NCBI GenBank assembly: GCA_050692915.1
Contig: JBOGVU010000021.1
Coordinates: forward strand, 1 to 31,190
From: CALAEC01 sp050692915
Lineage (GTDB): Bacteria > Actinomycetota > UBA4738 > CALAEC01
Reading direction: 5' to 3'
Length of the DNA stretch: 31,190 nucleotides
Of the stretch, positions 7,308 through 14,720 are shown piece after piece; within the stretch, counting starts at the first letter, position 1; the number at the start of each line of letters is the position of its first letter. The notes under the pieces were generated by a model. The model saw only the letters and a program-made list of their open reading frames with translations, made no database searches and was not told where the DNA came from. The position numbers and the translations under genes were made by a program.

Positions 7308-8023
7308 GGAGCGACGGACGCGAACTCCGGGACCTGCGCCCGGTTCGCTACCAGACCGGGTACCTCGAGTGGGCGGAGGGCTCGGTCCTGCTGGAGATGG
7401 GCAAGACCCGCGTCCTGTGCGCGGCGTCGTTCGAGCCCCAGGTCCCCCGGTTCCTCCAGGGCAGCGGCAAGGGATGGGTGACCGCCGAGTACGGCATGCT
7501 GCCCCGGTCCACGGCCGAGCGGACCCCCCGGGAGGCGGCCCGGGGCCGCCAGAGCGGCCGGACCTACGAGATCCAGCGCCTGATCGGCCGGTCGCTGCGG
7601 GCGGTGACCCGCCTGGAGCGTCTCAAGGAGGCCTCGATCTGGGTCGACTGCGACGTCCTCCAGGCCGACGGGGGGACCAGGACCGCCGCCATCACCGGCG
7701 GCTTCATCGCTCTTCGGCTGGCGCTCCGGACGCTGAAGGAGCGCGGGGACATCGAGCACGAGGACGTACTGACCGATTCAGTGGCCGCGGTGAGCGCGGG
7801 GATCGTGGACGGCAGTCCCATGCTCGACCTCTGCTACGAGGAGGACAGCCGGGCCGAGGTCGACTTCAACGTGGTCATGACCGGCTCCGGCCGCCTCGTC
7901 GAGGTCCAGGGCACGGCCGAGGGTGACCCGTTCACCCGGGAGCAGCTCGACGAGATGCTCGGCCTGGCCGCGACCGGGATCGAGGAGCTGACCGCGATCC
8001 AGAGGAAGGCAACCGGCGCGTGA
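7304..8023 (+). CDS. rph: Ribonuclease PH
   Basis: RNase PH trims tRNA 3' ends by phosphorolysis. The 239-residue protein carries RSDGRELRDLRPV at the start, GKTRVLCAASFE, GWVTAEYGMLPRST, the signature RGRQSGRTYEIQRLIGRSLR, DCDVLQADGGTRTAAITGG, and the C-terminal VEVQGTAEGDPFTREQLDEML. ATG 7304 overlaps the MBL stop (ATGA) and gives the normal family N-terminus; the open frame reaches further upstream but that is inside the MBL gene. The tRNA genes here mostly lack an encoded CCA, so this 3'-processing enzyme would act before CCA addition. The stop overlaps the rdgB start. Confidence 0.95.
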   Translation: MRSDGRELRDLRPVRYQTGYLEWAEGSVLLEMGKTRVLCAASFEPQVPRFLQGSGKGWVTAEYGMLPRSTAERTPREAARGRQSGRTYEIQRLIGRSLRAVTRLERLKEASIWVDCDVLQADGGTRTAAITGGFIALRLALRTLKERGDIEHEDVLTDSVAAVSAGIVDGSPMLDLCYEEDSRAEVDFNVVMTGSGRLVEVQGTAEGDPFTREQLDEMLGLAATGIEELTAIQRKATGA

Positions 8024-8616
8024 GCCCGGGGTTCCCCCCGCGCATCGTGGTGGCCACCCGCAACGCACACAAGGTCCGGGAGATCCTGCGCATCTGCCAC
8101 GACTGGCCGGTGGAGTGGGTCACGGACGCGCCGCTGCCCGAGGTGGAGGAGACCGGTAGGGGTTACCTGGAGAACGCGCTCCTCAAGGCCGAGGCCGCCG
8201 CGGAGGCGACCGGCGAAACGGCCCTGGCGGACGACTCGGGGATCGAGGTCGACGCCCTGGGCGGCGGGCCCGGCCCCCGCTCGGCCCGGTACGCGGGGGA
8301 GGGGGCCACCGACGAGGCAAACCTCCGGGCCCTCCTCGGTGCGTTGGCTGGCATCCCTCGGGCGGGCCGCACGGCCAGGTACCGGGCCGTGGCGGTCCTG
8401 GCCGGCCCTGGAACGGAGGAGGTCCACGCCGAGGGCACGTGCGAGGGGATCGTAGGGACGAAGGCCCGGGGGACCGGCGGGTTCGGGTACGACCCCATCT
8501 TCGAGCCGGCCGGGTGGGACCGGACCATGGCCGAGCTGACCCCCGAGGAGAAGGACCGGATCAGCCACCGGGGCCGGGCCCTCCGGGCGCTTCGGGACCT
8601 GCTGGCCGGGGGATAA
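8020..8616 (+). CDS. rdgB: XTP/dITP diphosphatase (RdgB/HAM1)
   Basis: A house-cleaning pyrophosphatase that removes XTP, ITP and dITP from the nucleotide pool. The 198-residue protein has IVVATRNAHKVREI, the substrate and metal segment ENALLKAEAAAEATGETALADDSGIEVDALGG (written here as one run of motifs: ENALLKAEA, then ADDSGIEVDAL), SARYAGEGATD, GTGGFGYDPIFEP and DRISHRGRALR. These are all family hallmarks and the length is typical. The GTG start overlaps the rph stop in GTGA. It is the last gene of the long plus-strand operon; the next gene has its own strong ribosome site after a 31-bp gap. Confidence 0.95.
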   Translation: MSPGFPPRIVVATRNAHKVREILRICHDWPVEWVTDAPLPEVEETGRGYLENALLKAEAAAEATGETALADDSGIEVDALGGGPGPRSARYAGEGATDEANLRALLGALAGIPRAGRTARYRAVAVLAGPGTEEVHAEGTCEGIVGTKARGTGGFGYDPIFEPAGWDRTMAELTPEEKDRISHRGRALRALRDLLAGG

Positions 8617-8647
8617 TCAGAAGAACCACCCGAAAGGAGGAACGTCC

Positions 8648-8803
8648 ATGTGTCTGACGTGCGGATGCGGCATCCCCGATGACGATCACGGGGACAGCCG
8701 ACACATCACCATGAGCGAGCTGAAGGCCGCGGCCGAGGCGGCGGAGATCGACGTCGACGAGGCCGCCACGAACCTCCAGGCGACCTACCCCAAGGGCAAG
8801 TAG
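8648..8803 (+). CDS. 51-residue Cys-rich small protein (MCLTCGCG type)
   Basis: A short gene with a near-perfect ribosome site (AAAGGAGG, spacing 7) before ATG. The protein begins MCLTCGCGIPDDDHGDSRHI, with cysteines at positions 2, 5 and 7 next to an acidic and histidine stretch, and continues into a predicted helix, ELKAAAEAAEIDVDEAATNL. The Cys/Asp/His cluster looks like a metal-binding knuckle. I recall similar small actinobacterial proteins opening with MCLTCGC, but the function is unknown to me. It sits 31 bp after rdgB, is followed by a strong palindrome, and could be read as the last gene of the operon or as an independent small gene. Confidence 0.75.
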   Translation: MCLTCGCGIPDDDHGDSRHITMSELKAAAEAAEIDVDEAATNLQATYPKGK

Positions 8804-8812
8804 CGAGCCGGT

Positions 8813-8818
8813 TTGACT
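8813..8818 (+). promoter_or_regulatory. Candidate -35 box upstream of DUF2231 gene
   Basis: TTGACT is followed 18 bp later by GATGAT (8837-8842), which matches the -10 consensus at four of six bases. The -10 candidate is exactly the loop of the adjacent palindrome. TTTGAC[C/T] also occurs before the genes at 18397, 20999 and 25307. Confidence 0.4.
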
Positions 8819-8825
8819 GGCACGG

Positions 8826-8853
8826 GGACCCCGGCCGATGATGGCCGGGGTCC
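8826..8853. promoter_or_regulatory. Perfect 11-bp inverted repeat around a -10-like box
   Basis: Arms GGACCCCGGCC (8826-8836) and GGCCGGGGTCC (8843-8853) are perfectly complementary around a 6-base loop. It lies between the small Cys-rich gene and the DUF2231 gene. It could be a terminator hairpin, but no T-run follows it; the loop coincides with a possible -10, so an operator is the alternative. Confidence 0.6.
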
Positions 8854-8871
8854 GCCGTTAGGAGGGAGCGC

Positions 8872-9375
8872 ATGCCGATCAGCCTGAGGAACCGGCGAGA
8901 GAACCGCGCCTGGACGCTGAAGGAATGGATCCAGGGCTACCCGCTCGGACACCCCTCCCATCCGTTGTTCGTGCACTTCCCGATCGCCTTCTACACGGCC
9001 ACGCTGGTGTTCGACCTGATGACCAGGATCGAGCCGAACCCCGGCTTGGTCCAGGCGGGGACGTTCCTCTTGATCGGGGCGGCGGCGGCCACGGTCATCC
9101 TGGTCACCACCGGGCTGATCGACTGGTGGGGGATGGTCAGGGGCTCGTCGAAGCGCCGCATCGCCACCTGGCACCTGCTCTTCCAGGTCGTGGCGTTTAG
9201 CTTCTTCTTCACCACGCTGATCCTCCGGTTCCCCGACCGCACCGCTCCCCAAGCCGAGACCCTGTGGATCGTGCTGGAGGCGCTCGGCTTCGTGGTACTC
9301 AGCGTGGGCCAGTACCTCGGCGGTGTGCTCGTCTACGAGAAGGGCATGCGGGTCCGCACCGGCGGCGCGGACTAG
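8872..9375 (+). CDS. DUF2231 membrane protein
   Basis: A 167-residue inner-membrane protein with four hydrophobic segments, near residues 30-49, 60-80, 97-116 and 130-150. The signature GHPSHPLFVHFPIAFY near residue 26 is the hallmark of DUF2231 proteins, which contain histidines at the membrane boundary that may bind a metal or haem; their function is not established. The ribosome site TAGGAGGGAG precedes ATG 8872. The gene ends convergently against the pirin gene, and the two TAG stops share the palindromic CTAG, so no room is left for a terminator between them. Confidence 0.85.
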   Translation: MPISLRNRRENRAWTLKEWIQGYPLGHPSHPLFVHFPIAFYTATLVFDLMTRIEPNPGLVQAGTFLLIGAAAATVILVTTGLIDWWGMVRGSSKRRIATWHLLFQVVAFSFFFTTLILRFPDRTAPQAETLWIVLEALGFVVLSVGQYLGGVLVYEKGMRVRTGGAD

Positions 9376-10073
9376 TCGAGGGGCACGTCGACCAGGATCA
9401 GCTCGGTGGTCTCGTCGGCCGCGAGCGGGAGCGTGTCCTCGTCGCGGACCTTGGCTGCGTCCCCGGTGCCGAGCTTCTCGTCGCCGGCCCGGAGGGCGCC
9501 TTCGATCACGTAGAGATACGCCCCCCGCCCCGGACCAAGCCGGTGGGCGATCTCGGTCCCGGCGTTCAGACTGGACACGTAGACCCGGGCGTCCCCGTGC
9601 ACCTTGACCGCCTCCCCGCCGTCAGGGGAGAGGACCTCGAGGAGCCGGTCGGTCCGGTCCTGTTCGGTGAACACCTTCTGCTCCAGGCTCGGGGAGAGGC
9701 CTCGCTCGGTCGGCATGATCCACAGCTGGATGAACCGCATGGGCTCGGTCTCGGATCCGTTCTGCTCCGAGTGCCAGGCGCCGCTGCCGAGGGTCATCCG
9801 CTGGACCGAGCCCGCGGGCAGGACCCCGCCGCCGCCCTGGTCGTCCTCGTGCCGGAAGGTCCCCTCGACCACGTACGTGATCCCCTCGATGTCACGGTGG
9901 GGGTGGAGGGGCCACACGGCCCCGGGGACCAGGCGGTCGTCGTTGAACACCCGGAGGGGGCCCCAGCCCATGTTCTCGGGGTCCCGGTACCGGTCGAACG
10001 AGAAGTGCCACCTGGCGGTGAACCAGCCGCCCTCAGCCCTGTAGATCTCTTGGTCGCGGCGAACCCGGATCAC
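9372..10073 (-). CDS. Pirin-family cupin protein (YhhW-like)
   Basis: A 233-residue bicupin of the pirin family; YhhW-type members oxidise quercetin in vitro and others act as metal-dependent regulators. The N-terminal cupin contains FNDDRLVPGAVWPLHPHRDIEGITYVVEG with the HPHRDIE metal motif and a later His in GSGAWHSEQNG; the C-terminal cupin is degenerate. Length is normal. The start is GTG 10073, six bases after a TATCAT box with no ribosome site, so the mRNA is probably leaderless. It is divergent from the sigma factor gene with a 35-bp gap, so the two promoters must overlap. Confidence 0.9.
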   Translation of the reverse strand: MIRVRRDQEIYRAEGGWFTARWHFSFDRYRDPENMGWGPLRVFNDDRLVPGAVWPLHPHRDIEGITYVVEGTFRHEDDQGGGGVLPAGSVQRMTLGSGAWHSEQNGSETEPMRFIQLWIMPTERGLSPSLEQKVFTEQDRTDRLLEVLSPDGGEAVKVHGDARVYVSSLNAGTEIAHRLGPGRGAYLYVIEGALRAGDEKLGTGDAAKVRDEDTLPLAADETTELILVDVPLD

Positions 10074-10079
10074 CTCGCC

Positions 10080-10085
10080 ATGATA
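10080..10085 (-). promoter_or_regulatory. -10 box for leaderless pirin transcript
   Basis: TATCAT read on the minus strand lies six bases before the GTG start of the pirin gene, in the 35-bp divergent gap shared with the sigma factor gene. Confidence 0.45.
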
Positions 10086-10108
10086 GAACCCCGTTCGGTG
10101 GCCGAGCG

Positions 10109-11035
10109 GTGAGCGAGCGCGTGTCCGAGTCCTTCCATCCGACCGACGTCGACGACCTTCGCCTGTACCTCGAGGCCGCGGGGGCGGAGCCCCTGCTCAC
10201 GAAGGAGACGGAGGTCGAGCTGGCCATCGCCATCGAGCACGGGAAGGAGGCCGAGCGACGGCTGGTCTCCGGCCGGATCCGGTCCGACAAGAGCAAACGG
10301 AAGCTCCGGGAGGACCGCCGGAAGGCCGAGCGGGCCCGGCGCCGGTTCATCCTGGCGAACCTCCGCCTGGTGGTGTCCATCGCCAAGAAGTACCAGGGGC
10401 AGGGACTCCCGCTCCTCGACCTGATCCAGGAGGGGAACATCGGCCTGATGCGAGGCGTGGAGCTGTTTGACTGGCGCCGCGGTTTCAAGTTCTCGACCTA
10501 CGCGACGTGGTGGATCCGGCAGGCCATCACCCGGGCCATCGCCGACCGAGGCCGGCAGATCAGGATCCCCGTGCACGTGCACGAACGGATCCGGAAGGTC
10601 CGGCAGGTCCGAGAGCGCCTGGCCCAGCAGACCGGGCGGGACCCGACCCCCGAGGAGATCGCCACGGCGGCCGGGGTCAGGGTGGAGGATCTGGCCGGAC
10701 TCGAGGTGGCCGCCCGACGCGAGCCTCGTTCCCTCCAGGAGCCGGTGGGCGAGGACACCGAGCTGGTCGACCTGGTGGCCCTGGTCGAGGACGAGAGTCC
10801 GGTCGACGCGGTCGAGGACGCCCTCCTCCGGGAGGAGATCGGCGAGGCCGTGCAGACCGCCCTCGAGCCCCTGGAGCGCGAGGTCGTGGTGCTCCGGTAC
10901 GGCCTGGGGACGGGGCATCCCCTCAGCCTCCGTGAGGTCGCGGAGATGGTCGGCGTGTCGGCCGAGACCGTCCGCAAGGTCGAGCGGATCGCCCTCAACA
11001 AGCTCCGCGAGTCGGAGCTGTTCGAGGGCCTATAG
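10109..11035 (+). CDS. Sigma-70 family RNA polymerase sigma factor (group 2-like)
   Basis: A 308-residue sigma factor. Region 1.2 is DDLRLYLEAAGAEPLLTKET near residues 15-34, region 2 contains NLRLVVSIAKKYQGQGLPLLDLIQEGNIGLMRGVELFD and the -10-reading FKFSTYATWWIRQAITRAI, region 3 starts RIPVHVHERIRKV, and region 4 ends with the helix-turn-helix LSLREVAEMVGVSAETVRKVE. (Longer motifs are given in pieces: NLRLVVSIAKKYQGQG, LLDLIQEGNIGLM.) There is no region 1.1 or acidic N-terminus, so it resembles SigB/HrdB-type alternative factors rather than the housekeeping RpoD. A basic linker, KSKRKLREDRRKAERARRR, lies between regions 1.2 and 2. GTG 10109 is the chosen start; GTG 10121 is an alternative. 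The targets are not evident. Confidence 0.9.
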   Translation: MSERVSESFHPTDVDDLRLYLEAAGAEPLLTKETEVELAIAIEHGKEAERRLVSGRIRSDKSKRKLREDRRKAERARRRFILANLRLVVSIAKKYQGQGLPLLDLIQEGNIGLMRGVELFDWRRGFKFSTYATWWIRQAITRAIADRGRQIRIPVHVHERIRKVRQVRERLAQQTGRDPTPEEIATAAGVRVEDLAGLEVAARREPRSLQEPVGEDTELVDLVALVEDESPVDAVEDALLREEIGEAVQTALEPLEREVVVLRYGLGTGHPLSLREVAEMVGVSAETVRKVERIALNKLRESELFEGL

Positions 11036-11038
11036 GCC

Positions 11039-11905
11039 GTGCCGGTCGTCGTCACCGGCGCGTCTGGCGGGATCGGGCAGGTCCTGGTCCCGATGCTCGC
11101 GGAGCGGGGCGAGGTCCGGGCGGTGATCCGGAACCGAGCCGAAGCCGAACCGCTCCGGGCCGCCGGGGCCAAGGTGGCCGCGGCCGACCTGGCCGATACC
11201 GCAACCGTGGTCACGGCCATGACCGGGGCCCACACGCTGATCCACCTCGCCGGCGGGCTCGACTTCCCCGACGAGCGCGCGTACGAGGCCGCGAACTTGG
11301 GGACGGTCCGGGACGCCCTGGAGGCGGCGGGGGAGGCCGGCGTGGTTCGGTTCCTGCTCCTCTCCTACCCCGTCGCGTCTCCTGATTCGCCGAACGCGTA
11401 CCTTCGGACGAAGGGACTGGCCGAGGAGGCCGTCCGCGACTCGGGCCTGGAGCATCTGATCCTCCGTTCGACCCACGTGTACGGCCCCCGGCAGCGCTGG
11501 CTCGACGAGATGCGAGCCGCGGCGTCCCGTCCCGTCGCGGCCACGGTGGTTGGCACGGGCCGGCAGCGGATCGCCCCGTCGTACGTGGATGACGTGGCCC
11601 GGGCGCTGGTGGCCGGGGACGACCGGGCCGGCGCCGCGTCGGGCACGTTCTCCCTCCAGGGCCCGGACACGCTCACCGCCGACGAGCTCGTCGACCGTCT
11701 GGCCGGCCGCCCGCGCCGCAAGGTCCATCTCGCCCCTCGGGCCGCCCGCCGAGCCGCCCGGCTCCTCGGCCGACGGCTATCGGTGACGATGCTCGAGGTC
11801 CTGGCGGCCGACTCACTGGGGGATGCTCCGGATGCCGCCCGAGAGCTGGGGGTGATCCAGACGCCACTCGAGGACGGCCTGGCCGCTTCCGGGAGCGGTC
11901 CCTGA
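11039..11905 (+). CDS. NAD(P)-dependent epimerase/oxidoreductase of the extended or atypical SDR type
   Basis: A 288-residue Rossmann protein. VVVTGASGGIGQVLV at the start is the dinucleotide-binding motif, VRAVIRNRAEAEPL follows the second strand with basic residues suggesting NADP, and Tyr121/Lys125 in NAYLRTKGLAEEAV form a YxxxK pair. HVYGPRQRWLDEM and SYVDDVARALVAG are typical of complex I NDUFA9-like and NmrA-like SDRs. The substrate is unknown; quinone- or sugar-related roles are common in this family. GTG 11039 lies 3 bp after the sigma gene and the stop overlaps the cyclase ATG (TGATG), so these three genes are probably co-expressed. Confidence 0.85.
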   Translation: MPVVVTGASGGIGQVLVPMLAERGEVRAVIRNRAEAEPLRAAGAKVAAADLADTATVVTAMTGAHTLIHLAGGLDFPDERAYEAANLGTVRDALEAAGEAGVVRFLLLSYPVASPDSPNAYLRTKGLAEEAVRDSGLEHLILRSTHVYGPRQRWLDEMRAAASRPVAATVVGTGRQRIAPSYVDDVARALVAGDDRAGAASGTFSLQGPDTLTADELVDRLAGRPRRKVHLAPRAARRAARLLGRRLSVTMLEVLAADSLGDAPDAARELGVIQTPLEDGLAASGSGP

Positions 11906-13971
11906 TGAGCGGGGGCGCCGCGGCCGCTCCGGGCCGGTCCGTCCTCCGGCCCCTGGTGTGGGGGTTCCACCTGTCGCTCCCGCTGCTCGGCCTGTGGCTG
12001 CTCCTGGCCCAGCCCCAGCTCGACGTGATCTGGGAGGACCACCTCAGCCACTTCTGGCTGATCGTGGTGGTGGCGGGGGTGAACGTGGCCCTGGGGCTCC
12101 GGGTCAGCGCCGCGGCCCGGGAGCGGGCCGACGCCCGGCTGTTCCTGGTGTCGCTGACGTTCCTGTCGAGCGCGGGGTTCTTCCTCCTCCACGCCCTGGC
12201 CACCCCGGAGGTCCTGCTCGGCGAGCCGAACGCGGGCTTCACGCTGGCGGCCCCAGTGGGCCTGCTGGTGGCGGCTTTCTTTGCCGCGGCGTCGGCGGTC
12301 GACCTCAGCCCCGAGCGGTCAGCGGCGATGATGCGACGTTCCCCCTGGCTGCTCGCCGTCGTGGCGGTGCTCCTGCTCGGCTGGGGTGCGGCCTCGCTCC
12401 TCGAGGCGCCGCTGCTGAACCGCCCGCTGGAGGTCGAGACGTCCACGACCTTCCTCGGCGTGCTGGCGGCGATCGGGGTGCCGCTCTACCTGTTCGCCGG
12501 CGCTCGCTACCTCGTCGTCTACCGGCGTCGGCGGGCGGTGTTCATGATCAGCGTCATCACCGCGTTCGCCCTGCTGGCCGAGGCCATGGTGGCCATGGCC
12601 CTGGCCCGCTCCTGGCAGCTCACGTGGTGGGAGTGGCACGTCCTCATGGCCGTGGCGTTCCTGTTCGTGGCGTACAGCGCCCGGGTGCAGGGCCGTCGGG
12701 AGGGCTCGGCCACCGGGCTGTGGACCTCGATCTCGCTCGAGGAGACGCTCCGGGAGATCCGCGAGGAGTACGGCGCTGCCCTCGAGGCGCTCGTGGAGGC
12801 CATGCGCCGTCAAGAGGCCACGGGCGATGAGGGCGGGGTCCGTCCGCTGGCGGCCCGGCTGGCCGCGCGGTTCGACCTCACCGGGGGGCAGACCGAGGTT
12901 CTCGAGCGCGCCGCCGAGGCCCTTGCGGGCGAGCGGGACCAGCTGCGGCGGCTGGCACCTCTGGTGGCGCTCGGCCGGGAGGCTAGGGTGATCCTGGAGG
13001 AGCGGGAGCTGCTCCGCCGGGCCCGGGAGCTTGCAGCCGAGGCCTTCGGCCGGGACGAGCTGCGGATCGGGATCGTCGAGGACGGCGTCCTCAGGTTCCC
13101 GGACGCGGCCACCGCGGCCGACGGCCCCGCCGAGGAGGCCGTCCGCAGCCTTGAGGCCGTCGAGCGGGACGGCGTGCTGGCGCTCCCGCTCACGGTGAAG
13201 GGCCACGCCGCCGGCGTCCTCGAGGTCCAGCGTCCGGCGGGGCGAAGGTTCGCCGAGCGCGACCGGTCCGTGCTCCAGTCGCTGGCCAGCCAGCTGTCGA
13301 TCGCGCTCGAGAACGCCCGGCTCTACCGGCAGATCGACGCGCTGTTCCGCCAGTACATGTCGCCCGACGTGGCCACCGCGCTCCTGGCCGACCCCGCCCA
13401 GGCCGACCTCGGTGGTGGAATCGAGGAGGTCACGGTGCTGTTCGCGGATCTCCGCGGGTACACCACGTTCTCCGAGCGGGCCGCCCCGGAGGAGGTGGTC
13501 GATCTCCTCAACCGCTACTTCGGGATCGCGGTGCCAATCATCCTCGAGCACGGCGGCACCGTCGCGCAGTTCGTGGGGGACGCCGTGATGGCCATGTGGA
13601 ACGCGCCGACCCGCCAGCCGGACCACGCGCTCCGGGCCAGCCGGGCGGCCCTGGCCATGCAGCGGGCCATCGAGGCGGCCGCGGAGGGCCACCCCGGGTG
13701 GCCCAGGTTCCGGGTGGGCATCAACAGCGGCCCGGCGCTCGTGGGGAACATCGGGAGCGCCGAGTTCCGGAACTTCACGGCGATCGGTGACACGGTGAAC
13801 CTGGGCGCCCGCCTGGAGGGCAAGGCACCGGTCGGCTCGGTGCTCATCGGGGAGCGGACCCTCGAGCTGCTGGAGGATGAGGCCGACGTGGAGCCCGTCG
13901 GCGAGATCAGGGTGAAGGGGAAGGAGCGTGCCGTGCGCGCGTTCGTGCTCAGATCGATCCGATCCCGATAG
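11905..13971 (+). CDS. Membrane-bound class III nucleotide cyclase with GAF domain
   Basis: A 688-residue protein. Residues 15-258 hold about seven or eight membrane segments with conserved-looking histidines (LLHALATPEVL, WEWHVLMA). A helical linker follows from about 275 to 350, then a GAF-like domain to about 470 (ALPLTVKGHAAGVLEVQ, LASQLSIALENARLYRQ), then the class III catalytic domain. Asp515 (FADLRGYT) and Asp559 (FVGDAVMAMW) bind metal; Asn632 and Arg636 (DTVNLGARLE) stabilise the transition state. The position usually held by the purine-selecting Lys carries Gln555 (VAQFVGD), while Thr625 fills the partner position. It should still be catalytic, but nucleotide choice is uncertain. 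Start and stop overlap the SDR gene. Confidence 0.92.
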   Translation: MSGGAAAAPGRSVLRPLVWGFHLSLPLLGLWLLLAQPQLDVIWEDHLSHFWLIVVVAGVNVALGLRVSAAARERADARLFLVSLTFLSSAGFFLLHALATPEVLLGEPNAGFTLAAPVGLLVAAFFAAASAVDLSPERSAAMMRRSPWLLAVVAVLLLGWGAASLLEAPLLNRPLEVETSTTFLGVLAAIGVPLYLFAGARYLVVYRRRRAVFMISVITAFALLAEAMVAMALARSWQLTWWEWHVLMAVAFLFVAYSARVQGRREGSATGLWTSISLEETLREIREEYGAALEALVEAMRRQEATGDEGGVRPLAARLAARFDLTGGQTEVLERAAEALAGERDQLRRLAPLVALGREARVILEERELLRRARELAAEAFGRDELRIGIVEDGVLRFPDAATAADGPAEEAVRSLEAVERDGVLALPLTVKGHAAGVLEVQRPAGRRFAERDRSVLQSLASQLSIALENARLYRQIDALFRQYMSPDVATALLADPAQADLGGGIEEVTVLFADLRGYTTFSERAAPEEVVDLLNRYFGIAVPIILEHGGTVAQFVGDAVMAMWNAPTRQPDHALRASRAALAMQRAIEAAAEGHPGWPRFRVGINSGPALVGNIGSAEFRNFTAIGDTVNLGARLEGKAPVGSVLIGERTLELLEDEADVEPVGEIRVKGKERAVRAFVLRSIRSR

Positions 13972-13979
13972 CTCCCGGC

Positions 13980-14020
13980 CTGCACGGAACCTGCACAGCC
14001 GTCACACCGGGTCTGCGCAC
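13980..14020 (+). promoter_or_regulatory. Direct CTGCAC repeats, candidate response-regulator site
   Basis: CTGCAC occurs at 13980-13985 and 13991-13996, exactly 11 bp apart, and a related CTGCGCAC lies at 14013-14020. Two hexamers one helical turn apart are what tandem dimers of OmpR-family regulators bind, and the site is immediately upstream of such a regulator. Autoregulation is inference. Confidence 0.4.
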
Positions 14021-14028
14021 ACTCGCCC

Positions 14029-14034
14029 TAGACT
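14029..14034 (+). promoter_or_regulatory. -10 box for leaderless response-regulator transcript
   Basis: TAGACT lies five bases before ATG 14040, without a ribosome site between, so the mRNA probably starts at the start codon. Confidence 0.5.
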
Positions 14035-14039
14035 TACCG

Positions 14040-14720
14040 ATGGTGAACGCGCGCCGGATCCTCGTGATCGAGGACGAGCCGACCATCGCAGCATCGGTCG
14101 CCGCCCGCCTTCGGAAGGAGGGGTTCGACGTCGATCTGGCCGAGGACGGCCCATCAGGAGTGGATCGATCTCGGGAACTACGGCCCGACCTTGTGATCCT
14201 CGACGTCATGCTCCCGGGCCTCGATGGGATGGAGGTCTGCCGCGAGATCCAGCGGGAAAGCCCCGTACCCGTTCTGATGCTCACCGCTCTGGACTCCGAA
14301 GCGGATCTTCTGGTCGGTCTGGGAGTGGGAGCAGATGACTACATGACCAAGCCGTTCAGTCCACGCGAGCTCGTGGCCAGGGTCAAGGCGCTTCTCCGGC
14401 GGGTGGAGCGTCGGGCTCCAGCGGGAGGAACCATGGTCGTGGGCGTCTTGGAGATCGACCCGGCGTCGCGGCGCGTGCGGCGGGCCGGAGATGAGGTTGG
14501 GCTGACCCGGACCGAGTTCGACCTCCTCGTCGCGCTCGCCGAGCGCCCGGGAGAGGTACGGAGCCGCGATTGGCTCCTCTCGCGAGTGTGGGGATATCGA
14601 GACGCCTCCGGGGTACGGACGGTCGACTCCCATGTCCGGGCCGTGCGTCGGAAGCTGGGATCCGAGACGATCCGGACCGTCCACGGGGTCGGGTACGCGC
14701 TTGAGGTGCCAGATCGATGA
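14040..14720 (+). CDS. OmpR/PhoB-family response regulator
   Basis: A 226-residue two-component regulator. The receiver domain covers residues 1-120 with acidic pocket IEDEP, phosphoacceptor Asp55 in LVILDVMLPGLDG, the Thr of LMLTALDSE and the Lys of DDYMTKPFSP. The winged-helix DNA-binding domain covers about 130-226 (EVGLTRTEFDLLVALAERPG, VDSHVRAVRRKLG, VHGVGYAL). The stop overlaps the kinase ATG (ATGA), so the kinase next door is its partner. The upstream region holds tandem CTGCAC repeats that could be its own site. It cannot be tied to a named system such as MtrA or PhoP from motifs alone. Confidence 0.93.
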   Translation: MVNARRILVIEDEPTIAASVAARLRKEGFDVDLAEDGPSGVDRSRELRPDLVILDVMLPGLDGMEVCREIQRESPVPVLMLTALDSEADLLVGLGVGADDYMTKPFSPRELVARVKALLRRVERRAPAGGTMVVGVLEIDPASRRVRRAGDEVGLTRTEFDLLVALAERPGEVRSRDWLLSRVWGYRDASGVRTVDSHVRAVRRKLGSETIRTVHGVGYALEVPDR

